64,000 nt of DNA. Origin: Durusdinium trenchii (lineage: Eukaryota > Sar > Dinophyceae > Suessiales > Symbiodiniaceae). Position 1 is the stretch's first letter, and every line of letters starts with the position of its first letter. The position numbers and the translations under genes are program-made. Shown in pieces: positions 22,228 to 30,856 of the stretch. A model generated the notes under the pieces. That model searched no databases. It was not told the DNA's origin and saw only the letters and a list, made by a program, of their open reading frames with translations. The stretch is taken from assembly GCA_963970005.1 (NCBI GenBank), contig CAXAMN010003836.1, forward strand, positions 127,162 through 191,161, read 5' to 3'.

Positions 22228-23049
22228 ATGGGAGATAAGCTAGCGCACGACTACTCGAAGTGTGGGTGCCGCTGCTGCGGGATTCTGGCCCGCCTCTCGA
22301 GCTTCCTACTGAGCTCGGGGACTCGGGAGGAGATCCGGTCGGCGGCGGCGCCTTTGCTCGAAGGGCTTTACACTCGGCTGCTTGAACAGGCCCTCAGGGT
22401 TCATGTGGTTCGACCCGGATCTCCTCCTGGTGCAAGCGGCGGCCGCGAGGAGAGTGGATCGGGGGGTGCAACCCCTGGTACATCGGGAGCAGGAGCTCCT
22501 GACAAGCCAGGCGAGCAAGCGCCTGCGGCCTCGGGTGCGGCAGCTCCTGGTGACACAAGGGCTTTAGAAAGCCCACCGCCTGAAAAAGAAGGGGGCGGAA
22601 CTACCAGCAAAGGTCGGGGACTGCCACCCCTGGCCCGGCTGAGGAAGAGAGATCGACGAGACGAAGGCGATCAACTTGTCGAGACAAAGGTCAAGGAGGA
22701 GCAGCCAGTGGACAAGAGTGAGCCCCTTGTTGACGTCAAGGAGAACCGACACGACAAGAAGAAGGAGAAGGAGAGAGAGTCGAAGCACAGAACTTCGAAG
22801 GAGGGCCGTGAGGAAGATCGTCGCAGGAAGAGGTCAAGAGAGAGAGAAAGGACACGGAGGTCGCGGAGTAGATCACGGAAGAGAGACAGGAGGCGAAGAG
22901 AGAGGACGCCGCCCAAGACACCGTCACCCTGTGCAGAGTCACTGCAGGAGGGAGGCGAGAGTGAAGAGAGATCGCCCCAAGCCCAGGGAACCCCCAGGGC
23001 CACCTCCTGGTTACGAGAGAGACCAGTGGAGAGGATCAAACTGGGGTGA
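22228..23049 (+). pseudogene. Gag-like basic protein of the retroelement (ORF1)
   Basis: An ATG-started frame of 273 codons. Residues 1-60 hold a short Cys cluster (KCGCRCCGILA) and hydrophobic helices, 60-130 are Gly/Ala/Pro-rich, 140-190 are acidic/Lys-rich, and 190-235 form an Arg/Ser/Glu tract (KRSRERERTRRSRSRSR). Such basic, disordered proteins fit an RNA-binding gag role. I see no zinc knuckle. The better reading seems to move to the +1 frame near 22950 (PPGPPPGYERDQWRGSNWG) and back near 23140, suggesting two indels. The Arg/Ser tract resembles splicing factors, but there is no RNA-recognition domain and the context is the element. Confidence 0.6.
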
Positions 23050-23112
23050 GAAGAGCAAGCCAAAGAAGAAGAAATCCAAAGGGAAGAAGCACGTCCTCAG
23101 GAATCAGGATTA

Positions 23113-25248
23113 TTGGCGCAGTTGGAGAGAGAGGCAGAGAGGAGCACGGCTATGGCGCCCAAGAGGAGGCCAGCGGCCGAGGCGGGGCGGCCGAGGGTCG
23201 TGAGACGGCGGCCGGCCGCCCTGGTGGTAGAGGGAGAAGAGCCGTGGGTGTCCGCAGAGGAGGTCACGTTGGCGCAGATGGAGGCGTGGCCGAGGATGCG
23301 AGTACAAGGAGAGTATTGGGAGGAGGCCGTCGACTGCATTGTGGAGATGATCGAGTTGAAGGCCAGCAGGGGAGACCGGGAGCTCCTAGCAAAAGCCATG
23401 GGCACTTCAAGCGAGGCCCTCCTCCGCTACATCAGTGGGGTGCCGGAGAAGTCAGTTCGACTCCATCTATGCGGGGTGAGGTGCGACAGGAGGACTTGGG
23501 AGGACGGTTTGATCCATGTGACCCAGGTCAAACAGCATCGAGCAGGCGACGTGGCTTGGGAGAAGAATTTGGAGACAAGTCGAGCAGAGGCAGAGAGGGA
23601 CGAGTTAGAACGTGTTCATCTCGAAGCTGCATCCCGCGGAAAAGGACGAGGTCTTCAAGCCGGACCACCAGCCGCGGCAGAGAAGGTCGAGGCCCCTGGA
23701 GGATCGGGGGATTCAGACGAGAAGAAGAAAAAGAAGAAGAAAAAGCGGAAAGCCAAACTGAGGATAGAGGCAGTGAAAGACCATACCGTCCTCTTCAAGA
23801 ACACGGGCATGGATGCGGACCCCATCAAGCGGAAAAGGTTCAGACGCCGTGCCAAAAAGTTGACCAAGAGGGGACGGAACAAGGACAGCTCCTCAAGCGG
23901 AAGTTCAGCCAGTTCGACATCCTCCAGCCAGGTCGGCGAGGGGGAGGACTATTTCGGGGAGCTGTTCACACCGCAGACCAGCGCCCAGAAGATGTGGGAG
24001 AGGCTGCCTGGAGTATTAACGGCCCAGCTGCTACAAGATGCTCAAAGGAGCATGTTATTACAGATGGGGAGTATGGCATCGACCTCAGGACAGCTGCAGC
24101 CTCTTACATCCCAATATGTGAGGCAGCAGATGGGAGCAGCTATGTCACCAGTGATTTACCGGGAAGCTATCCATTGGGCTGCCACCTTGGACCTGATGGT
24201 CCAAGGAAAGGTGGCGTCGGCTTGCGATGTGATGTCACAGAGACTCAAATCACTGGAAGCCTTGGCGAAAGGCATGAAGGTCGACTTGATCAAACAGCTG
24301 GAGTTGATCCAAGTGGACAACTATGGCCTGGCGAGCTCAAGCGAGCTGCACCAGGCAGGCAAGACAGCGCACGAGGAGAACAAAGATCTACGGCAAGGCC
24401 ACGGGGAGACTTCCGGACTACAGAGATCGCTTCAAGGAGAAGGGAAAGACCAAGGGCGAGAAAGGAGACGGCAAGGACAAAGACCGCGACAAGGAGAAGG
24501 GCAAGAAGGACAAGGGAGAAGGAAAAAAGAAACATTAGAGGAGTTTCACACGGGAGCCAAACAGACTCCTGGTACAGAGCGTTTTTCTTCTGGTGGCAGG
24601 GAGGTGAACGTGGCGGAATTTACATCACTTGAGGCGGGAGCAAAGAAGCGTGAAGCTGAAGCTCCTGGTTTGAGCATGCATGACATCATCAAGAAGTCAG
24701 CCAGCGTTCTACGGCAGGATGGTTCTTTGACAATGCGCTCCAACATGGAGAACCCTCTGGCTCGGCGAAATCCTCTGTTCCCACTGAAGACAGTGCGACT
24801 GGAGGTCTCTGAAGAAGAGGGAGCTCCGCGCCGGCTGACTGAGGAGGCAGCTCAGGGGGCCCTCGTTGCTCTCAATCATTTGGCTGGATATGGGACGCCA
24901 GGGCCCGTTGCTACTTCCTCGAGTTCTCCTACGGATGTGGCTCACGAAGCTGAGCTTGGAGTTCGTTCGAAAGCGGAAAAAAGTGTTTCACGTCTTGTGC
25001 AGCGTAATCACATGTGGGGGGTGTCGGAGGAGACGTTTGACTTCGATTCGTTTTTCAAGGGACGCGGGGTGAGTTACCAAGGTGAGGAAATCAAGTTGGC
25101 CCAGAAACTTTCATGGGAGGCCGTCAAACAATCTTTGCCTGAAGAAACTGGTTCGTTGCCTTTAGCCGACTTTTGTAGGTTAGGCACGCTTGCGTATATA
25201 GAGGACTTTGAGAAATACTCGAGTGTACACCACCTCCCCCCCGGGTGA
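23113..25248 (+). pseudogene. Retroelement polyprotein, gag-to-RT linker part
   Basis: A 711-codon open frame. It begins with a basic segment (APKRRPAAEAGRP), then a folded-looking block to about residue 130 (VRLHLCGVRCDRRTW), a Lys run near residues 203-212 and a Ser-rich linker (about 255-270). A helical domain follows (about 270-400, PGVLTAQLLQDAQRSMLLQM). Then come a Gly/Lys/Arg-rich stretch and finally the segment that precedes RT in this element type (FDFDSFFKGRGVSYQGEEIK). The Gly/Lys stretch at about 24350-24540 reads better in the +1 frame (KEKGKTKGEKGDGKDK), so paired indels may lie there. The frame ends at a TGA just after a C7 run at about 25230-25236, where the RT continues in frame 3. 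Confidence 0.65.
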
Positions 25249-26320
25249 TGATTCAGGAAGGACAGTGGGAGAGCCTAGCAGCAGGCCTCCTAGAGCGGGG
25301 GATCATGGAAGCCATGCTGGAACAGATTTATCATCTTAGGGGAGAGCCGGTATTGAACGGCCTATTTGCAGTTGGCAAAGGGGAGTACGTGAACGGCATC
25401 GAAACTCAAAGGCTGATTATGAATTTAACTCCGGTCAATGCCCTCTGCCGTTCTTTGGCTGGGGATGTAGGGACACTCCCGGCCATTTCAGGCTTGAATG
25501 GCTATTTGCTGGACGACGGTGAAGTAGTCCTCCTATCAAGCGAGGACATCCGGTGTTTCTTTTACTTGTTCTCGGGCCAAAGGTATGGAGGCCTTACTTG
25601 GGGTTTAATCGCACGTTGCCTGAGACCCTGTTTCCTGAGAAATGGCGGGGTCAGACATGTGTGTTTGTGTCTAGAGTCTTGCCCATGGGGTTTATCAACT
25701 CTGTGTCCATTGCACAACATGTTCATAGGAACGTGGTGAGGCTTAGCGCGCAACAGTGTAATCCTGCAATCGGTGGTGAAGGTGAACTACGTAAGGACAG
25801 AGGGCTTCCCAATTCGGACAACTTGTTTCGCAGACAATTTTGACTGTTTGGAACGGGTTCAGGCTTGTTTGGCAGACACCATCAAGGGCACAGTGGCAAC
25901 ACAGGTGGAAAGCCTCAGGGAGGCCTATGAGACCTTGGGGCTACCTCGACATCCGAAGAAAGCGGTACAGCGTGCTGGAATCGGGGAGATGCAGGGTGCA
26001 CTCCTGGATGGCGAGCAAGGATTTGCCATGGCCAAGCCGATCAAGGTGATCCAATATTGTAGGCCGGGGTTTGAGCTGATGAGACGGGGCGAATCGACCC
26101 TGAGAGAGCTACAGGTGGTGTGCGGCGGCTTCGTATACCTCTGTATGTTCAGACGGGCTTTGCTGTGCTCGTTGAACGCGGTGTTTGAGCACATGAAGGC
26201 GTTCGAGGGTGAGGCCCCAGTTGTCCGTTTGGCCCTGCCCTACCAGGTCAAGGTGGAGATTGCCCGGTTTATCCTCCTCTCTCCGCTAGCCCAGATGGAG
26301 TTCCGCGCGAAAGTTGATGG
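25230..26320 (+). pseudogene. Reverse transcriptase domain, frameshifted
   Basis: RNA-dependent DNA polymerase of the element. Visible blocks: EPVLNGLFAV before finger motifs, QRLIMNLTPVN at 25407-25439, SEDIRCFFY at 25536-25562, SRVLPMGFINSVSIAQH at 25670-25720, and the active-site block CFADNFD at 25824-25844. The last stands in place of the usual YxDD, with Asp codon 25833-25835 followed by Asn. A thumb-like region (ESTLRELQVVCGGFVYLCMF) follows. The domain is spread over frame 3, then frame 2 (from about 25570), then frame 3 again (from about 25750). The start by ATG at 25245 is not the natural one; the frame continues from upstream through the C7 run. Confidence 0.82.
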
Positions 26321-26430
26321 AGAAGTCACATGTTCAGACGCCTCATCATTTGGGGGTGGACTCTGTGCATCAAAAGGACTCAGTCAGTTTGGCCATGCCG
26401 CACTGAATACCACCAGTAGGGGGGATCTCC
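26321..26430 (+). pseudogene. RNase H domain, N-terminal part
   Basis: TCSDASSFGGGLCAS at 26328-26372 fits the first beta hairpin of RNase H in DIRS-type elements, with the first catalytic Asp at 26337-26339. After GLSQFGHAAL the RNase H reading stops and the methyltransferase begins. The rest of RNase H is found about 1.4 kb downstream. The frame changes from 3 to 2 in a C run near 26430. Confidence 0.62.
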
Positions 26431-26440
26431 GGAAGAACAT

Positions 26441-27460
26441 GATCTCGTCCAGGTTCTCAGTGTAGGGCTTTTTGATGGGATAGGTGCTCTTCGTGTCGCC
26501 TGTGACTTGCTTGGGCTGCCCATGGCCGGCCATGTGAGTATTGAACAGAACCCTCATTGCCATAGGGTGGTTGAAAGTTTCTTCCCTGAATGCGACTTCT
26601 ACCCTGATGTCTCCACGTTTGGTGAAGAAGAGGTCCTTCAGCTGTCCCTGAAGTTTAGCAACGTAGGTTTAGTCATCATAGGAGCGGGGCCCCCCATGTC
26701 AGGGTGTGTCAGGGCTCAATGCCTTCAAGCAGGGTGCACTAAAAGATGCCCGGAGTTGCCTCTTCCAAGAAATCCCGCGTATCACCTCTTGCTTCAGGCG
26801 ACTGTTCCATTGGGCACAGGTTCACGAGTTGATTGAGAACGTGGCATCCATGTCCGATACGGATAGAGGTCTCATGAGCGCCAAGTTTGAGCGTGTCCCT
26901 TACCAGATTGACTCGAAAGGCATTTCTCTGTGTGCAAGGCCCCACCTATACTGGGTAACCTGGGAGTTGCGGGGAGAGCCTGGGGCGGGAGTCACCGAAC
27001 CTGAGGGGGACTCCTGGACTGCGTGCGGGAAAGTAGAGCTCACGGGAGACATTGACAGTAAGTCCTTCTTGCATCCCGGTTGGAGCCTCATGGAAGGTGG
27101 ATACCTCCCTACATTCACCACATCACGACCCCGCACCTGCCCAGGACGACGCCCAGCAGGGCTGGAAGGATGCCAGGAGCATGAGAAGGCACGATGGGTA
27201 CAGGACGATTTCAGGTTCCCACCTTACCAATACAAAGACATCAACGGACTGTGGAACAAAAAAAGGTGAGTGGAGACGTCCTGACTCATCTGAACGCGAG
27301 GCCTGTATGGGTTTTCCTGTAGGGTACACAAAAAACTGCGTTCCTAAGGGCCAGCAACAGGGAGCCAGCTATGAAGATATGCGCCTCTCCATGCTAGGTA
27401 ATTCATGGCAGGTAGGTATCGTTGCTTGGTTGTTGCAGCAGCTCACAGTGCCTCTAGGGC
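26441..27460 (+). pseudogene. C5-cytosine DNA methyltransferase domain, frameshifted at the catalytic loop
   Basis: Transfers a methyl group from S-adenosylmethionine to cytosine C5 in DNA. Motifs in order: I, VGLFDGIGALRVA (26462-26500, SAM binding); II, acidic residue in SIEQNPHCH (Glu codon 26543-26545); IV, GAGPP (26681-26695), then one extra A at 26696, after which frame 3 continues CQGVSGLNA with the catalytic Cys codon at 26697-26699; VI, IENVASM with ENV at 26835-26843; VIII-like, CARPHLYW (26931-26954); IX, RRPDSSEREACMGFP; X, LGNSWQVGIVAWLL (about 27391-27432). A second break lies in an A7 run at 27257-27263. The length between motifs I and X (about 310 codons) fits a compact prokaryote-like enzyme. 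No separate targeting domain is seen. Confidence 0.82.
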
Positions 27461-27519
27461 TTAGCAGGGTCACCCGGCTTGACCAGTTGCTGTTGAACCT
27501 GACTCCAGGACAGGCGTCC

Positions 27520-28047
27520 GAGTTCTCAACCATGTTGGTTCGACCACCGCTGCATGGCAGACATGGTTTAGTCAAGGAGGCTGATACGGTGCAACTTGTC
27601 AAGAAGCTCATTGGCCTCACATCCATGAAGGGAGAGGACTTGATGGTCCAAAGTAGTAGTGACCCCGCTCCCCGACACTTTCGCCTGCGTGCTAGCGTGC
27701 CCGGACGTATGTGGAAGTGGCGAGAAATCAGCGGTTGGCGCTGGAAACACTCCGGAGAACACATAAATGGCCTAGAGCTGCGAGCAATCCTCACTAGTGT
27801 CAAGTGGAAGGTCTGGAGGTGCAAACGCATAGGCGTGAGGTTCCTACACCTAACGGACAGTCTCGTGTGCCTCCACGCACTCACTCGAGGTAGAAGCTCT
27901 AGTCGCCGGTTGAGACCCATCATTATGCAAATTAATTCCTATCTACTTGCTGCAGACCTCCACCCCCTTTGGGGGTACATACACACATCCATGAACCCTG
28001 CGGACCGCCCGAGTAGGCGGCCGATGCGTAAGAAATGGCTAAAGTAA
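27520..28047 (+). pseudogene. RNase H domain, C-terminal part
   Basis: Frame 1, continuous with the end of the methyltransferase. WRWKHSGEHINGLELRAI carries the catalytic Glu (codon 27775-27777), FLHLTDSLVCLHAL the second Asp (27856-27858) and NPADRPSR the last Asp (28003-28005). These three with the Asp at 26337 make the DEDD set. The frame stops at TAA 28045-28047, overlapping the recombinase start by 13 bases. Confidence 0.75.
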
Positions 28048-29076
28048 GAGCACGTGTGTTAGAGGGTCGTAGCAAAGAAGATAGGAAGCAGCAGCGTAAG
28101 GCCTTGGGGCCGTTGAAGGGTTTAACTGTGTCCAGTAAAACAAATGCACGGTATAAGAATGCCAGGGAGCGTTTCTATGATTTCCTGCACAAGAATCAGC
28201 TCGAAATACCCACTAGGCGTGACCAGTTTGACGCACTAGTCTCGGAATATGTTGAATTCCTGTGGTCAGAAGGCGAGGGCCGCGGGCTCGCTGCCGACAC
28301 GATCGCAGGGTTGCAGGACCTCGATCCGAAGCTTAAGGGGCATTTTCAGCAGACGTGGAGACTGATGAAAACATGGAATACTCAGGAAATTCCGAATAGG
28401 GCTCCGCCCTTACCAGAGCAGGCCATTCTGGCCATGGCCGGCTGGGGATTTTTTCCATGGGCATTTTAATTTTTCAGTTTCCATCCTTCTGTGTTTTATG
28501 CCATGTTGAGAACAGGCGAGGTACTGGGAATCAGAAATTCCGATATTAGCATGAGCTCTGCAAATTCGCCTGCAGTGATTAGTTTAGGTCTGACAAAAGG
28601 AGGTAAGAGAACCGGTGCTGCAGAGTCGGTAACCTTGACAGCAGCTGTCGCTTTAAAGTGGTTGTGGCTATGGAAAGCTCAGAACAGCCCTCGAGCGTCA
28701 CTATGCTCGTCAGCCTCCACCTGGAGGAAAATGTTTAAGACTTGTTTGGCCGACCTGAAACTTACTCTCTTTGAGTTCAGACCCTACTCGTTGAGGCGGG
28801 GGGGGTTCGACCTTCTGGTTTTCCAAGCACGGGAGTCTTGATCGACTCCTGATTGCTGGCCGTTGGCAAGCCGCACGCACGGCCCGGATATACATCAACG
28901 AAGGCCTGTCCGTCCTAGCAGAATTACATTTGCCCCATAAGTCCCTCCTCCCGTTCACCCGCGTGTTTCACTCTCAGTCCACACCCCCAGAACCCTTGAG
29001 CGCGCGCACAAGGCGCAGAAAAGGGGGACGTGGAAAGGGTGGGGGGCAGGTCTTAATTTCGTTTTTTTCGAAGTAG
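28035..29076 (+). pseudogene. Tyrosine recombinase of the retroelement, interrupted
   Basis: Integrates the element through a covalent tyrosine-DNA intermediate. ATG at 28035. Residues 1-140 are a core-binding-like helical domain (SSKTNARYKNARERFYDFL). The catalytic domain follows: first Arg in LRTGEVLGIR (28509-28511), Lys region LTKGGKRTGA, YSLRRGG in the place of HxxR (Arg 28794-28796, His replaced by Tyr), GRWQAARTA with Trp at 28864-28866, and the nucleophile Tyr in ARIYINEG (28891-28893). An in-frame TAA at 28467-28469 and a shift in a G8 run at 28798-28805 break it; after the shift, frame 1 runs to TAG at 29074-29076. The C-terminus is Arg/Lys-rich. Confidence 0.82.
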
Positions 29077-29865
29077 CTGACTTCATGTTTTAAAACATGC
29101 CTGGCTCCGGGCTCTCGGTATGGCGAGGGGCCCGGGGGGAGGTATAAGGAGGCAAATCTTTTCCTCTGGTCTGGCGAGGTCTAGATTTGTGGTGTCCCTG
29201 AGGTGTGAGGACCTCCGTTCACTAGGAAGTGAACTAGAAGTCAGACTACAGTTTTTCCACGATTATGTTTAAATCTTTGACTCAACTGCGGAGCGCATTG
29301 AAAAAGGACCAACCGAGTTTATATATATATATATACTATTAAATACTTATATGTATACGATTACTTAAACAAGCTTTTGCTAACTATGTTTTGATATTTC
29401 TTCCAAATGCCAGATATATGAATCAATGAACATGTATGATTGTGGCAGTTTTACGCTGTGTACTCGTGTATGCTGCTTACTGTATGCAATACAACTTTAA
29501 AATCTATTTCTTCACTGACTGCCATTGGGGCGGAAGCTGTGGACGTCAAACTATGTTATCAAACAACCATGGTTTTACTAAGGGGTTTTGACTACAACAC
29601 CAGGTCAAGCTTTCTTTTAGTGGTCTTGGATGGCGAGGGCACCATTTTGTTGAGATCAGCTGGGTCATCACATGACAGTGCTTTGTCGCGCATAGTAGCC
29701 TTGAACCAAGCAGAGGAGCTGACAAAACCGCTATTGGAAAGTAGAACATGTAAGAACAAAGTCAATAGGACCATGACATTACATGAAACAACATGAAACA
29801 ACGAAGCTTCATGTATAGCCTGTGGTTGTGGAGAGCACGGGGTCCCCACCCCCCGCTGGGCTCAG
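29077..29865. other. 3' flank of the retroelement, non-coding
   Basis: GC-rich until about 29150, then AT-rich with a TA microsatellite at about 29318-29334. No copy of the left flank was recognised here. A + frame at 29440-29796 is open but not convincing. Confidence 0.4.
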
Positions 29866-30856
29866 GCTGTACCCCTTCCCTGTCTCCCATCCGTATGACG
29901 AGTACGCCATGGTCGGGTGCCCCGTGCCGTGCCGGAGCTGGAAGAAGTCACAGAGGAAAGCTGTCGGCTGTGGGTCTTTCTAGGGGTCCTTAGTGAACCG
30001 AAAAATGAACAGAATAGACTACGAGGCATGGTCGACCTAATTACCAGGGTATTCAGTAAAGATTTAGGGTACCAGGCTTTGACCCACATCAGCCACCCCA
30101 ACTGATCGGCTTTGCCAGTTCCATCCAGGCAAAGCACTGATAACCAGTGGCTCTAGAGAGTGAAACGATAGACCGAGGTTCCTTACTCGTAGCTGTCCCA
30201 AATCCTCTGGGAGTCCCAGACACCATCCACGGACCCTCCAGACCGTGAGTTGCACCCGGACCGTATTGCCCGGCTGGGGCGTCGAAGTGGAAGCGGTGGA
30301 ATCGGTTTTGGATCGGTTTGAGCATGGCTTTCCTGGCAGACTGATTTCGTCGATTCAGGAGAGTTTGCACACCCGGCCTTGCAAGAGCATTTAGAGAATG
30401 GCTGGTGTTGTCGTTCCAAAACACTATTTAACACCAACAGTTCTTCAGAGTTCTTCCCTTTCGACACATCGACCGTCTTCGACCGGTCGACTATGGTCAA
30501 CTGGACTACGGTCAACCGGCTTTCCACTCGGAGCCAAGGTGGATTTGGAGCATCCAGATCTCAAAGGCTTTCCAAAGCTAGCAGCCCTCAAGGGTCAGGG
30601 CATGGCGGGGGCGGCCCAGCTTCGCAGGCTGCATCTTCGACTTTTGGTTCAAAGCAAAAAAAGCATGAAGCATACCGAAGCATACCGCATCCAGACCATC
30701 ATGCCATCCATTCCATGGGACTGGACATTTACTTTAGGGTCTGGGGCAGCTCCTTCGCCACCTCCCGACCCCACCGGAACGCCCGGGAGAACACGGGGAC
30801 CCTCCGAGGTGACGTGCCTCGAAGCCGGGGAGGCGCTCTTCATCCCAACGTGCTCC
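29866..30856 (+). CDS. JmjC/cupin-type gene fragment, three candidate exons
   Basis: JmjC-family proteins are Fe(II)/2-oxoglutarate oxygenases acting on proteins or tRNA. Exon A, 29866-29911 (after CAG, before GTCGGG), reads LYPFPVSHPYDEYAM. Exon B, 30539-30593 (after CCAAG, before a GT), reads VDLEHPDLKGFPKLAALK and joins A in phase. Exon C, about 30800-30856, reads EVTCLEAGEALFIPTC. Together they follow the order seen between the two halves of the JmjC double-stranded beta helix: a Pro/His-Pro segment, the pD.....FP loop, then the L.aGe.lfiP strand. The first metal-binding HxD and last His are not seen; they would lie in other exons. The gene could be partial or broken. Subfamily (TYW5-like or JMJD-like) is uncertain. 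Confidence 0.5.

Larger units (their letters stand above)
22228..29076 (+). mobile_element. Decayed tyrosine-recombinase retrotransposon carrying a cytosine DNA methyltransferase
   Basis: Coding order on the + strand: basic gag-like protein, linker, reverse transcriptase, RNase H first strand region, C5-cytosine methyltransferase, RNase H remainder, tyrosine recombinase. RT plus RNase H plus tyrosine recombinase is the hallmark of DIRS-like elements, which replicate through RNA and insert by a recombinase instead of a DDE integrase. Known DIRS elements often carry an adenine-methylase-like domain after RNase H; here the domain is a cytosine C5 enzyme by its motifs. At least eight frame breaks (about 25236, 25570, 25750, 26430, 26696, 27260, 28467, 28800, and possibly 22950, 23140 and 24350-24540) make this copy unlikely to be active as assembled. 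Terminal repeats were not found, so the limits given are those of the coding part. Confidence 0.88.

Noticed and set aside
22805..22935. Arg/Ser-rich tract as an SR splicing factor gene
   Set aside because: No RNA-recognition motif is present, and the tract is the N-terminal part of the retroelement.
23046..24632. 528-codon + frame overlapping the 711-codon frame
   Set aside because: Arg/Gly-rich off-frame translation of GC-rich DNA. Only its short Gly/Lys stretch near 24.4 kb may reflect a local frame change.
22228..29076. LTR retrotransposon (gypsy or copia) or LINE
   Set aside because: A tyrosine recombinase takes the place of a DDE integrase or endonuclease, and no long direct terminal repeats were recognised.
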